A model generated the notes under the pieces. It searched no databases and had not been told where the DNA came from. It saw only the letters and a program-made list of their open reading frames with translations. A stretch of 64,000 bases of DNA, from the NCBI RefSeq assembly GCF_018128285.1, contig NZ_CP072380.1:372001-436000 (forward strand). The letters are read 5' to 3'. A program made the translations under genes and the position numbers. This stretch comes from Atopobium sp. oral taxon 416. Its GTDB lineage: Bacteria > Actinomycetota > Coriobacteriia > Coriobacteriales > Atopobiaceae. Positions 9,044-17,940 of the stretch are shown one piece after another; within the stretch, counting starts at the first letter, position 1; each line of letters starts with the position of its first letter.

Positions 9044-10423
9044 ATGGCGGATGGTATGCACAGCGCTGGTGTCGAGCTACGATCATCACCCAGGAGGATG
9101 GAGGGTGCGGGTCGGTGGCTGACCATGCGCCGTCTGAGGGATGTCTGGATTGGGAGGAAGAGCGGGACCCTGATCTGGGGTGAGGCGTGCCTGCTGGCAA
9201 CCTTTGGGTTCCTGCGTGATATCCTCGGCGCCCCAGCGATGATTACTTATCTTTTCGACGTCATCAATGTGTTCCTCTTCGTCGCTATCCTCGTGCGGAA
9301 GAAGTACGACAACAACGGGAGGTACTATCGTTCTGCTTTTGCACTCGTACTGGTGTTCCTGTTCCTTACGCTGCTAAGAGCCCTCACGGTTGGTGGTTCT
9401 GCGGTGCTGTATCTGTGGGGCCTCAGGAATACGTTCCGGTTCTATGTGTTCTTCACCTGCTGCGTGGCACTTTGGGGCGCTCGGGATGTCCTGCGTATAT
9501 CTGACTTCCTCAAGGTCCTCTTCTTCCTGAACGTGCCCCTCTGCATGCTCGAATACGCCATGGGTTACTCCGGGGACTACATCGGCGGCTCCTTTGGCGT
9601 GCAGCAGGGGGGTAACGGTTATCTCAACATCCTGCTCGTCATCACGACGACCATCTATGTTACGGAGTATCTGGCAGGAAGGACGTCCATCTTCAAGCTC
9701 TCATTAGTGCTTGCCCTATCCTTCTATATGATGGCCGTCGCGGAACTCAAGGTATACTTCCTTGAACTGATGATTGTCGTGTTCGTGGCGACCCTCAGCG
9801 AAAGCCTGACCGTGCGTTCGCTGACCCTTGCCCTTGTTATGCTGGCGGGCATTATCGTCGGTCTGTATATCATGCAGTTCTTCTTCAGTGGCTCGGGCAT
9901 CGACTTCTTCACAAGTGACGCGCTGGCGGCCTACATGGGAGACGCAGGCTACACAGGCACAGGTGACCTCAGTCGCATGAATGCACTGTCGCGTATCACG
10001 TCGATGTTTTTCTCGGGAGACCCGATGAGGTTCCTCTTTGGCTTTGGTCTTGGCAACTGCAGCTATTCCTCGAACTTCGCGATGCTAACGAGCTCTTTCT
10101 ACCATTACTTCAGCTGGCTACATTATGCGTGGTTCTCGGATGCATACGTGTACCTCGAGACAGGGCTCGTTGGCCTTGTGTGTTTCGAGGCGTTCTTTGT
10201 CCTCGTTCTCGTCGTGAGCCGACTCAGGCGATACAGGGACTCGGGCTTGAGAACAGCGGTCAATTGTACCAGCGTCATTGCGCTGATGGCGATATTGCTC
10301 TCGGTCTACAACAGCTCCCTGACCGTGGAGTCGGGCTATCTGGTATATATGTTCCTTGCTGTGCCATTCATCTTGGACAAATACAGAAAGACGGGAGATG
10401 CTACGCATGGTTCCAGCGTTTAG
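9044..10423 (+). CDS. Wzy-like polysaccharide polymerase (membrane protein)
   Basis: A 459-residue protein that is almost entirely hydrophobic, with about 10-12 predicted membrane helices and a larger loop around residues 285-345 (GSGIDFFTSDALAAYMGD... and the FGFGLGNCSYSS region), the layout of O-antigen ligase/polymerase proteins. It would join lipid-linked repeat units on the outer face of the membrane. Polymerases have little sequence conservation, so the assignment rests on topology and on being flanked by Wzz and Wzx. The ATG at 9044 is two bases after the previous stop; later internal starts (ATG 9101, ATG 9125) are possible because the first 40 residues are not membrane-like. Confidence 0.72.
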   Translation: MADGMHSAGVELRSSPRRMEGAGRWLTMRRLRDVWIGRKSGTLIWGEACLLATFGFLRDILGAPAMITYLFDVINVFLFVAILVRKKYDNNGRYYRSAFALVLVFLFLTLLRALTVGGSAVLYLWGLRNTFRFYVFFTCCVALWGARDVLRISDFLKVLFFLNVPLCMLEYAMGYSGDYIGGSFGVQQGGNGYLNILLVITTTIYVTEYLAGRTSIFKLSLVLALSFYMMAVAELKVYFLELMIVVFVATLSESLTVRSLTLALVMLAGIIVGLYIMQFFFSGSGIDFFTSDALAAYMGDAGYTGTGDLSRMNALSRITSMFFSGDPMRFLFGFGLGNCSYSSNFAMLTSSFYHYFSWLHYAWFSDAYVYLETGLVGLVCFEAFFVLVLVVSRLRRYRDSGLRTAVNCTSVIALMAILLSVYNSSLTVESGYLVYMFLAVPFILDKYRKTGDATHGSSV

Positions 10424-11039
10424 TGGCGGCGTCTGGTATATGGTCGCCTATATTATCGGAGACGTCCTCACATCAATCTACCAGCCATTCCTGTTTGCGT
10501 TGACACTCACGGTTTTCGTCATGTTCTTCTTCATCTATACCCACGAGCACGGGTGGTCCCTGCATGAGTCCGCATCACGTGGGGCGAGGACGTGGATCGA
10601 GGCGTTCCGGACGTCGAAGCTCTTCAGGATAGAGTTCCTCCTTGTGCTGTTCGTCGTGCTGGTGCTCTTCAAGACACTGTATTCACGCGATATCTGGTTC
10701 GACCCGCTCTCCGACGTCTTAGGTGGTTGGGGGCTGTACGACAGAGACGGCAAGTTCACGGCCGAGGCGGTCGAGAACTTCATCCTGTTCGTGCCGTTTG
10801 GTCTGCTGCTCTCCGACGTGTTGTGCAGGAGGGGGAGTGTCGCCGGCACAGAGGCCCGCGCCTCTGCATTCATGAAGTCGGTCCAGGCCTCGGCGCTCCT
10901 CTCCCTCTTCATTGAGTGTTCCCAGTTGCTGTTCCACCTGGGAACCTTCCAGCTCTCCGACCTCGCGTACAACACGGCAGGCGGGCTTGTGGGTGCGGGC
11001 GCTTACTATCTCGTCTCCAGGCGGAGAGAGGGCCGTTAG
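10407..11039 (+). CDS. VanZ-like membrane protein
   Basis: A 210-residue protein with four to five membrane helices. The C-terminal half fits the VanZ-like family (PF04892): ENFILFVPFGLLLSDVL, then FIECSQLLFHLGTFQLSDLAYNTAGG, where the E-x-x-Q and SDxxxNTxGG residues are the family hallmarks. The N-terminal half adds two helices. Function in polysaccharide loci is not known; VanZ itself gives low-level teicoplanin resistance by an unknown route. The ATG 10407 was chosen because GGGAG at 10393-10397 is well placed; ATG 10398 is an alternative. It overlaps the polymerase gene by 17 bases. Confidence 0.78.
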   Translation: MVPAFSGGVWYMVAYIIGDVLTSIYQPFLFALTLTVFVMFFFIYTHEHGWSLHESASRGARTWIEAFRTSKLFRIEFLLVLFVVLVLFKTLYSRDIWFDPLSDVLGGWGLYDRDGKFTAEAVENFILFVPFGLLLSDVLCRRGSVAGTEARASAFMKSVQASALLSLFIECSQLLFHLGTFQLSDLAYNTAGGLVGAGAYYLVSRRREGR

Positions 11040-11108
11040 CGTGGTTGTGGCAGCCGCGGAGAGCAGACGCGAAGAGGCTTGTCGTCGGACAGGAAGACGG
11101 AGGAGCGC

Positions 11109-12563
11109 GTGAAAGAGGAACAGCTCTCACCAAAGATATCGCTGGCCACCAACGCAGCGTTCAACGTTCTGTACAAGGTGCTCAACGTGGTCTTTCCGCT
11201 TATCTCGGCCGTGTACCTCGCCCGCGTGCTACTGCCTGCGGGCGTCGGCAAAATCTCGTATGCGCAGAACATCGTCTCGTACATGGTGCTGCTGGGCGCC
11301 TTGGGAATCCCGACGTATGGCGTGAGGGAGGTCGCCAAGCGGAGGAACAGCCGGGAGGCTACGGACAAGCTGTTCAGCGAGGTGCTGGTCATCAACTTCT
11401 GCTCGACAAGTGTTGCCCTCCTGCTCTACGCGTATCTGGTGGTCACGTACTTCTCCAGTGACGTCCCACTCTATGTGGCTTGCGGTCTGCCCATCGTCTT
11501 TAACTACATCAATGTTGACTGGTTCTACCAAGGCAAGGAGGAGTATGTCTACATCGCCGTCAGGAGCATCCTGATCAAAGGACTCTCTGTCGTGGCAATC
11601 CTCCTCTTCGTGCGCAGCCAGAGTGACTACGTGACGAGCGCCCTTATCTCATCGCTCGCGATTTGCGGAAACTACGTCTTCAACATCGTGCGTGCTCGCA
11701 GATATGTCACATTCACGTTCCATGGGTTACAGCTCAGGCAGCATCTGCGTCCCATCTTCGTCCTGGTGGCCTGCGCTGCCGGTGCCCAGCTTTACAACAA
11801 CATCGACGTGCTCATGCTGGGCGCCTCCCAGAGCTCCAACGTGGTCGGCTGGTACAACAACGCACAGAAGGTCATCGGGTTGGTACTGACGCTCGCTACG
11901 GCCATATCCGAGGTTTTCCTGCCCAGGATTAGTTATCTGTACGAGACGGACAAGGAGCGCTTTGACAGGCTCGTCTCTATGGGCTTCCGGATTGTGCTCT
12001 TCTTTGCCCTGCCGCTGACCGTTGGAACCGTGCTTGTTGCCAACGATTTGGTGGTGGTCATGTTCGGAGAGCCCTTCAGGCCTGCTGCACTCACGATACA
12101 GCTGCTGGCGCCTCTGGTCCTCATCAAGGGACTTGGGGATATTGTGTCATACCAGGTTATTATCAGCTCCGGCCAGGAAAACAGACTCCTCGCTGCATAC
12201 TTCCTAGCGGCGGCGGTCAACGTGGCGCTAAACATGGTGCTGATACTCCGATTCGCGCAGAACGGGGCTGCCCTCGCCTCCGTTGTCACCGAGCTCCTGG
12301 TAAACGCCATTCTGCTGCACTACTCGAGAAGGATTCTCAAGGTGAGCCTGGACTGGCCGTTCATGATAGGCACGTTCTTGGCATGCGTCGCCATGGCCGT
12401 GCCCATGCTCGTCGCAAACTTCCTTGTGCACAATGTCTTTGTCGGGCTTTTCGTGGACGTGGTTCTGGCCGTCATCACCTACTTCGCCTTCTGCCTGGTA
12501 ACCAAGAACGAGGTTCTCCTCATGATTATGGACCTGGTCAGAAAGAAGAAGAGGCCCGCATGA
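11109..12563 (+). CDS. Wzx-type polysaccharide flippase
   Basis: A 484-residue MATE/MOP superfamily flippase with about 14 helices. The opening ATNAAFNVLYKVLNVVFPLISAVYLARVL and GKISYAQNIVSYMVLLGALGIPTYG are typical of RfbX/Wzx proteins, as is INVDWFYQGKEEY. It would move the undecaprenyl-linked repeat unit to the outer leaflet. The start is a GTG at 11109, with GGAGG at 11099-11103 giving a 5-base spacer; the TTG at 11079 has no ribosome site. The gene ends ATGA-overlapped with a possible longer start of the next gene. Confidence 0.9.
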   Translation: MKEEQLSPKISLATNAAFNVLYKVLNVVFPLISAVYLARVLLPAGVGKISYAQNIVSYMVLLGALGIPTYGVREVAKRRNSREATDKLFSEVLVINFCSTSVALLLYAYLVVTYFSSDVPLYVACGLPIVFNYINVDWFYQGKEEYVYIAVRSILIKGLSVVAILLFVRSQSDYVTSALISSLAICGNYVFNIVRARRYVTFTFHGLQLRQHLRPIFVLVACAAGAQLYNNIDVLMLGASQSSNVVGWYNNAQKVIGLVLTLATAISEVFLPRISYLYETDKERFDRLVSMGFRIVLFFALPLTVGTVLVANDLVVVMFGEPFRPAALTIQLLAPLVLIKGLGDIVSYQVIISSGQENRLLAAYFLAAAVNVALNMVLILRFAQNGAALASVVTELLVNAILLHYSRRILKVSLDWPFMIGTFLACVAMAVPMLVANFLVHNVFVGLFVDVVLAVITYFAFCLVTKNEVLLMIMDLVRKKKRPA

Positions 12564-12616
12564 CGGAGGGCTTGGAATCTACGTGCGTTGCGGGGAAAAG
12601 GAGAAGTGAGGGAAGA

Positions 12617-13624
12617 ATGGAGTACGGCGAGGTGGTGGTCACAGTCCTTTGCGTTTGCTACAACCACGCAAGGTCACTGCGACGCGCGCTGGAGAGTCTC
12701 GTGTCGCAGAAGACGGACTTCGCGTACGAGTTGCTCGTCCACGATGACGCGTCGACGGACGGCTCGCAGGATATCATCAGGGAGTTCCAGCGTAGATATC
12801 CCCAGATAGTGCGTCCCATGTTGGAGGAGGAGAACCAGTACGGGCAGGGCCGGAACTTCCTGGGCAAGATGCTCGCCGAGGCACGGGGGAGCTACATCGC
12901 CTACTGCGAAACTGACGACTTTTGGTCCGACTCCCTCAAGCTCCAGCTGCAGGTCGATGCTCTCAGGACCCATCCGGAGTGCTCGTTCTGCGTACACAAC
13001 ACCCAGGGAGTTAATATCAGGGGCGACCGGCTTCCGCAGCACTTCCCGCCCATCAGGGTAGACGCCGGCGCTATCACGCCCGAGGAGTATCTCCACCACG
13101 AACTGTTCGAGGACAAGTGGATGTTCCAGCTCAGTAGCTTCATGTCTCGGCGCGAGACGATGGTGGAGTACGAGGAAATCTCCGCTAGCGAGTTTCCCAG
13201 CAAATACTACCAAGTGGGCGACCAGCCGCTGTTCCTGTTCTGCCTGACGAAGGGGTCCGCCTGGTACATCGATAGGGACATGTCGTGCTACACTGTAGAT
13301 AGCGGCGGGTTCATGACGAGCCTGGGGAAGGGCGGCTCGTTCTGCGAGAGGGTGCAGCTCGGATATATACAGGGCCTTGAGGCGTTTGATGCCTATAGTC
13401 ATGGAAGATTTGCCACTGCGATACAGCGGGCCGTCCTTAGGCGCAAGTTTCTGTACGACCTCGCGACGCACAACTACCGTGCGATCTCTAATGGAAAGTA
13501 CAAGGATCTCAACAGCGAGCTCGGCAGCCTCCGGAGGCTGCGCTACCGCTTCCTCGGCCGTTTGCGCCACGGTCGACTCCAGGACCATTCCGCCGAGGAA
13601 CCCCCACACGAGATCGTAAGATAG
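12617..13624 (+). CDS. Family 2 glycosyltransferase
   Basis: A 335-residue GT-A enzyme. The core reads VTVLCVCYNHARSLRRALES, LLVHDDASTDGSQDI, then CETDDFW as the metal-binding Asp pair. The middle (HELFEDKWMFQLSSFMSRR; YYQVGDQPLFLFCL) is typical of rhamnosyl/galactosyl-type GT2 enzymes that act on cell-surface glycans. ATG 12617 was chosen for its GAGGG site 5-6 bases upstream and because GT2 cores start within ten residues; ATG 12560, overlapping the flippase stop, would add 19 residues. It completes the set of four visible glycosyltransferase genes plus the PF05704 enzyme. Confidence 0.85.
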   Translation: MEYGEVVVTVLCVCYNHARSLRRALESLVSQKTDFAYELLVHDDASTDGSQDIIREFQRRYPQIVRPMLEEENQYGQGRNFLGKMLAEARGSYIAYCETDDFWSDSLKLQLQVDALRTHPECSFCVHNTQGVNIRGDRLPQHFPPIRVDAGAITPEEYLHHELFEDKWMFQLSSFMSRRETMVEYEEISASEFPSKYYQVGDQPLFLFCLTKGSAWYIDRDMSCYTVDSGGFMTSLGKGGSFCERVQLGYIQGLEAFDAYSHGRFATAIQRAVLRRKFLYDLATHNYRAISNGKYKDLNSELGSLRRLRYRFLGRLRHGRLQDHSAEEPPHEIVR

Positions 13625-13655
13625 CGACAAGGACGATTTGGAAGTACGATGTCAT

Positions 13656-14774
13656 ATGGACAACAAGACGTTGGTCACGCGCCCCTCTATACCCACGCTC
13701 GACGAGTACGTCGAGGAGATACACGACATCTGGGACTCGCGGTGGCTGACGAACATGGGCGAGAAGCACGAGCGGCTGCGAGGACTCTTGCGAGACTACC
13801 TGAGCGTGTCGCACATCGACCTGCTCACGAACGGGCATATGTCACTGGAGTTAGCGCTGCAGGCCTTGAAGCTCTCCGGCGAGGTCATCACGACCCCGTT
13901 CACCTTTGCCTCGACTACACACGCGATTGTCCGGAACAACCTAACCCCCGTCTTCTGCGACATCGATCCTACAGACTTCACGATTGACACGGCAAGGATT
14001 GAGGACCTCATCACTGACCAAACGAGTGCGATTATGCCCGTTCATGTGTATGGGAACGTCTGCGACGTGGAGGAGATTCAGCGTATCGCGCGCAAGTACG
14101 GCCTGAAGGTCATCTATGATGCTGCACACGCCTTTGGGGTCCGCTACGGGGGGAAGGGCATCGGCAGCTTTGGTGACGTCTCCTGTTTCAGCTTTCACGC
14201 AACTAAAGTGTTCAATACCATAGAGGGCGGTGCCGCCTGCTACGATGACGAGGACTTTGGTCTGGAACTCTACCGTCTCAAGAATTTCGGCATTCGCGGA
14301 CCAGAGAGAGTGGATGGCGTCGGGGCCAACGCAAAGATGAACGAGTTCTGCGCGGCTATGGGCATCTGCAACCTGAGGCACATCGATGACGAAATAGCCA
14401 AGAGGGGCGTGATCGTGGAGCGCTACCGAAGTCACTTGGCTGACGTAGGGGGCATCCAGCTGAACCCCGTCCAGGAGGGTGTCACGCCCAACTATGCCTA
14501 CTTCCCCATCGTCGTGGACGAACGGGCTTTTGGTGCAAGCAGGAACGAGATTTTCGACGAACTCCAGCGTAACGGGGTCATGGCGCGCAAGTATTTCTAT
14601 CCCATCACGAGTTCGTATGACTGTTACCACGGTCGCTTTAACTCCAATCTCACCCCCGTCGCCCTCCACGTGAGTAAGCGAGTGCTCACCCTGCCGCTCT
14701 ATGCTGACATCAGGCTTAAAGAAGTGGATAGAATCTGTGACATCATCTGCGGTCTCCGCAGGATGTGCTACTAA
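13656..14774 (+). CDS. DegT/DnrJ/EryC1/StrS-family sugar aminotransferase
   Basis: A 372-residue PLP enzyme. It has LLTNGHMSLELALQAL (phosphate-cup region), ITTPFTFASTTHAI, VYDAAHAFGV with the pyridine-binding Asp, and the Schiff-base lysine at about residue 184 in SFHATKVFNTIEGG. Family members transfer an amino group from Glu or Gln to a nucleotide 4-keto or 3-keto sugar. No dehydratase gene is visible in the window, so the keto-sugar must be made by enzymes coded elsewhere. Its place next to an acyltransferase and a WbqC protein points to an N-acylated amino sugar (inference). Confidence 0.9.
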   Translation: MDNKTLVTRPSIPTLDEYVEEIHDIWDSRWLTNMGEKHERLRGLLRDYLSVSHIDLLTNGHMSLELALQALKLSGEVITTPFTFASTTHAIVRNNLTPVFCDIDPTDFTIDTARIEDLITDQTSAIMPVHVYGNVCDVEEIQRIARKYGLKVIYDAAHAFGVRYGGKGIGSFGDVSCFSFHATKVFNTIEGGAACYDDEDFGLELYRLKNFGIRGPERVDGVGANAKMNEFCAAMGICNLRHIDDEIAKRGVIVERYRSHLADVGGIQLNPVQEGVTPNYAYFPIVVDERAFGASRNEIFDELQRNGVMARKYFYPITSSYDCYHGRFNSNLTPVALHVSKRVLTLPLYADIRLKEVDRICDIICGLRRMCY

Positions 14775-14887
14775 TCCGTCCACAATTGAATAGGTGTCAG
14801 TGTCCCCTGAAGGGGAATGGCTTACCCCTGGATGCGTGTCTATTGTGCACGCCGAGGGTCCACAGACGATTTGAACGGAGCACGACC

Positions 14888-15631
14888 ATGTTCTTGACCG
14901 AGCTTGCAAAGCGTGTCGTCCTTCGTGAGAGGCGCAGCTCCGATGCGTACTGCGACTTCCTAAGGGACAAGGGTATACGGGTGGGGAGGGGGACCGAATT
15001 CTTCTCTCCCGGCAGTGTGCTTGTCGACCTCACGAGGCCTTACATGATTTCCATCGGGGACAATGTCCAAATCACCAGCAACGTGACCATCCTCACCCAC
15101 GACTACAGCTGGTCGGTGATCAAGGGAATGTACGGCGACGTCTTAGGATCCTGTGCTGAGGTCTCCATAGGCAGTAATGTCTTCATCGGCATGAACACTA
15201 CCATCCTGAAGGGGACCCACATTGGCGACAACGTGGTTATTGGCGCGGGGTCTTTGGTCAACCATGACATAGCCTCGGGGTGCGTCGCGGCGGGATCGCC
15301 CTGCGAGCCCATCTGCACCATCGAGGAGTACGCTGAGAGGTATCGTGCGCGACAGGTTGACGAGGCCTACTACCAATACCGCGGATACGTCTTGAGGTAC
15401 GGTCGCCCCGCCCGCAAGGAGGAGTTCAGGGAGTTTTTCTGGCTCTTTTGCGATAGGGGGGAGGTCGTCGCCACGCCCGAGTTCGATGCGGTGATGGATC
15501 TTGTCGAGGGTTCGCGTCCCCTGAGCGAAAGGCGCTTCAACATCGTCGCGCCCACCCGCCCCTTTGAAACGTTCGAGGACTTTGTGGCATACTGTGATAG
15601 CCGCATGGCCGAGGAACTCCGCGGCGCATAG
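14888..15631 (+). CDS. Hexapeptide-repeat acyltransferase
   Basis: A 247-residue left-handed beta-helix acyltransferase. Hexapeptide turns are seen around residues 40-150 (ISIGDNVQITSNVTIL, VSIGSNVFIGMNTTILKG, IGDNVVIGAGSLV), with a catalytic-type His in ILTHDYSW and the AAGSPCEPI end typical of the maltose/galactoside acetyltransferase group. An extra 100-residue C-terminal helical part (EEFREFFWLF...) is present. ATG 14888 was chosen with CGGAG 7 bases upstream; an earlier in-frame TTG at 14765 overlaps the aminotransferase gene and has no family character. Likely O- or N-acetylates a sugar of the repeat unit. Confidence 0.85.
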   Translation: MFLTELAKRVVLRERRSSDAYCDFLRDKGIRVGRGTEFFSPGSVLVDLTRPYMISIGDNVQITSNVTILTHDYSWSVIKGMYGDVLGSCAEVSIGSNVFIGMNTTILKGTHIGDNVVIGAGSLVNHDIASGCVAAGSPCEPICTIEEYAERYRARQVDEAYYQYRGYVLRYGRPARKEEFREFFWLFCDRGEVVATPEFDAVMDLVEGSRPLSERRFNIVAPTRPFETFEDFVAYCDSRMAEELRGA

Positions 15632-15707
15632 GTGCTTGCTAATTTGATAGGTGACGAGTCCGGGGCTGACGGGGAGGTTCTCAGTTCCGATCCAGGAAGG
15701 ATGTACG

Positions 15708-17033
15708 TTGAAGAAACTGCTGATGCTAGGCACATCTTTGGGAAGCCTTGATATCGTCCGTACGGCACAGGCCCTGGGTTGCCATGTCATCGTGACCGAC
15801 TACCTGCCACCCGAACTCTCACTAGCCAAACGGGGGGCGGATGAGCAGTGGATGATCAGCACGGGGGCGGTGGACGAGCTTGAGCTGCGATGCCGCAAAG
15901 AGGGCGTTGATGCCGTGTTCGCGGGCGTAAGTGAGTTCAATCTCGATCGCGTGCTCGACCTGTGCGAGAGGCTGGGTCTGCCTTGCTACTTTGACCGAAA
16001 CGCTTGGGAGTATGCCCGCAATAAGGCGAGGTTTAAAGAGCTGTGCCGTGTGACGGGCGTGCCTGTTGCGGGCGAGTTCAGGCTCGACGAGGGTGATATT
16101 ATCGCTCTGCACGCCGGTTCTCCGGAGGCACCCGACGCGTCGCTACGCTTCCCCGTTGTGGTCAAGCCCGTGGACGGCTGTGGCAACCAAGGCGTGAGTT
16201 TCTGCCATGACAGGACGGAGCTCCTCGAGGCATGGCAGCTGGTGAGAGAGGTCTCGGACAATCCGCGCGTGCTCGTCGAGGAGTACGTGAGCGGCGTGGA
16301 GTACTGCAACGTCTACGCCTTAGCCGACGGCGAGGCATCACTGCTGTGTGTGCGTACGGGATTCAAACAGCCTGGTTATCCCACCAACCTGTACATCCTT
16401 GGCACGACCGTCGCGGAACATGTGGAGGAATACGTGCGTGACATCAACCCCGCCGTGACCCGCATGCTCAAGGAGGCTGGCTGTCATGACGGCCTTGCCT
16501 GGATACAGACCATCCGTGATAATGAGGGCAGGTACAGCGTCCTCGAGATGGGTCATCGCCTCAGTGCGGACATGGTGTTCGATAAGATGGTTACCATGAC
16601 AGGCTTCGATGCCGTGAGGTGGATGGTGGAGTGCCAGCTCGGGGTGAGGCATACTGCCGACCAGCTCCCCCAGTCGCAGGAGCATGCGTTCAGGGACTGT
16701 GCGAGCGCCTACTTACTGTTTGCGGAACGGGCAGGGGTCGTCTCTCAGATAGTGGGTGTAGAGACAGTTGCCAACTGGGCGGGGCCCTTGACCCGCCAGG
16801 AGGAGTCCGTCTCCGTGGAGCTGCTCATCCATCCCGGTGACGCGGTGAAACAGCACCAGCTTGTGGGGAAGGTCACTTTCCACTCGGTGGACTGTGACGG
16901 GCTTTGCGAGATGGTGCGGTTCATCAACCGTGAGTTGAGGATTGTCGATGATGACGGGCACAACATGTTCGTTCGCTTCACCGATCTTGGGCGTGTGTCC
17001 GCGACCTACGAGAGGTCCCTGGAGTCTTGGTAG
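15708..17033 (+). CDS. ATP-grasp carboxylate-amine ligase
   Basis: A 441-residue ATP-grasp enzyme. The N-terminal Rossmann-like part (KKLLMLGTSLGSLDIVRTAQ) is followed by the ATP-grasp core: FPVVVKPVDGCGNQGVSF, LVEEYVSGVEYCN and the metal-binding SVLEMGHRLSADM. Such enzymes join a carboxylate to an amine using ATP; in polysaccharide loci they may add an amino acid or other acid to a sugar. The substrate is unknown. The start is a TTG at 15708, with a strong AGGAAGG site at 15694-15700 and the family start immediately after it; the ATG-less upstream extension from 15651 is not supported. It is the last intact gene of the polysaccharide locus; no T-rich terminator was noticed after it. Confidence 0.85.
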   Translation: MKKLLMLGTSLGSLDIVRTAQALGCHVIVTDYLPPELSLAKRGADEQWMISTGAVDELELRCRKEGVDAVFAGVSEFNLDRVLDLCERLGLPCYFDRNAWEYARNKARFKELCRVTGVPVAGEFRLDEGDIIALHAGSPEAPDASLRFPVVVKPVDGCGNQGVSFCHDRTELLEAWQLVREVSDNPRVLVEEYVSGVEYCNVYALADGEASLLCVRTGFKQPGYPTNLYILGTTVAEHVEEYVRDINPAVTRMLKEAGCHDGLAWIQTIRDNEGRYSVLEMGHRLSADMVFDKMVTMTGFDAVRWMVECQLGVRHTADQLPQSQEHAFRDCASAYLLFAERAGVVSQIVGVETVANWAGPLTRQEESVSVELLIHPGDAVKQHQLVGKVTFHSVDCDGLCEMVRFINRELRIVDDDGHNMFVRFTDLGRVSATYERSLESW

Positions 17034-17720
17034 ATTATCCTACGCTTGCCAGTCACAGGCGGGTCTGCCATCTGCCATGGCGGCCCTCTCCCGGATTGAG
17101 GGCGCTGATGTGCTCAAACTCTGTCGAGAGCCAGTGTTCGCCGTCCTGGGGCGGCCATATCTGATTTGCGCGGCGCTCCAAATCATGCGTACTTCCGCGA
17201 CCTCGTGCGGAAGCTCTTCTTGTAAGATGCACAGATATCAAGTGCGCTGCCACGGTGCTGGAGTCTGTATGGGCTTCGGTGCCGCTTGGCGTGGAGTGGT
17301 GCTGAACCCTCGAAAAGTGGCAAGCTGGACTACTCACTACGCTAGCTGCACCTTCTCCCGTGCGATTCGCGGGCTGTCAAGTGAGCCAACTGCATTGCTG
17401 CTAAACTTGACACAGATATATGAGTGCGTAGCCAACCTTGGACAGGGGCGATGGACATTCGACGCACGCTTATGGGTAGGCTCCGCACGCACGAGTGGCG
17501 GGAGTCGCTTTCTCTTTGGATGCCTTGGGGTGAAAGAGTTCCGTACGGGAGACGAGAAGGCTTCCAAAACCGATGGTGCCGTCATCCACGCGTCCGACGG
17601 GCATCTGCATTTCCAGTTTGCCTGTGAGCCATAGGGGGCTGACGGCTGGTGGAAGTGCGCCTTTGCGCCCAGCCCGGCGGCGCCACACCGGAGTGCAGGG
17701 CGCTCGTGCTTGCACGTTTC
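17034..17720. other. Stretch without a recognisable gene
   Basis: About 690 bp between the polysaccharide locus and the surface-protein remnants. Open frames exist on both strands, including a + frame running from the end of the ATP-grasp gene to 17634, but none has a good start, a ribosome site or a recognisable motif. It is most likely decayed coding sequence. Confidence 0.5.
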
Positions 17721-17731
17721 CGCAATGTATC

Positions 17732-17940
17732 CGCAGACCCTTCTCGCCCGAGGCGACGCTCTCGGGTGTGGGACGTCAGCACCAGCCGGATGAGCATTTG
17801 TGGTATCGGCGAACGTTCGATGCGTCCCCTTGGGACGAACGAGTGGCTATTGCTTCACTCTGATGCTGTTGACTACGCTTGCGCCTGCTTTGTAAACGGA
17901 CGTTTTGCTGGTACGCATACTAGTGGCTACCTGCATCTCT
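17732..17940 (+). pseudogene. Glycoside hydrolase family 2 N-terminal fragment, frameshifted
   Basis: Two overlapping frames together spell part of a GH2 sugar-binding domain. The first frame gives PFSPEATLSGVGRQHQPDEH then LWYRRTFDAS and stops at 17861. Another frame takes over at about 17845 with LLLHSDAVDYACACFVNGRF then AGTHTSGY. In intact GH2 enzymes these motifs (VPFSPES.LSGVGR, LWYRRTF, FGAVDYEA.VWVNG, G.HxGGY) follow one another at this spacing. The start of the enzyme and the whole catalytic barrel are missing, and the reading continues directly into MBG-type repeats, so this is a scar of deletion or recombination. Confidence 0.7.

Noticed and set aside
16942-17634. A + strand open frame of 230 codons overlapping the end of the ATP-grasp gene
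   Set aside because: No good start or ribosome site, no family motif, odd composition, and it overlaps a clear gene by 92 bases.
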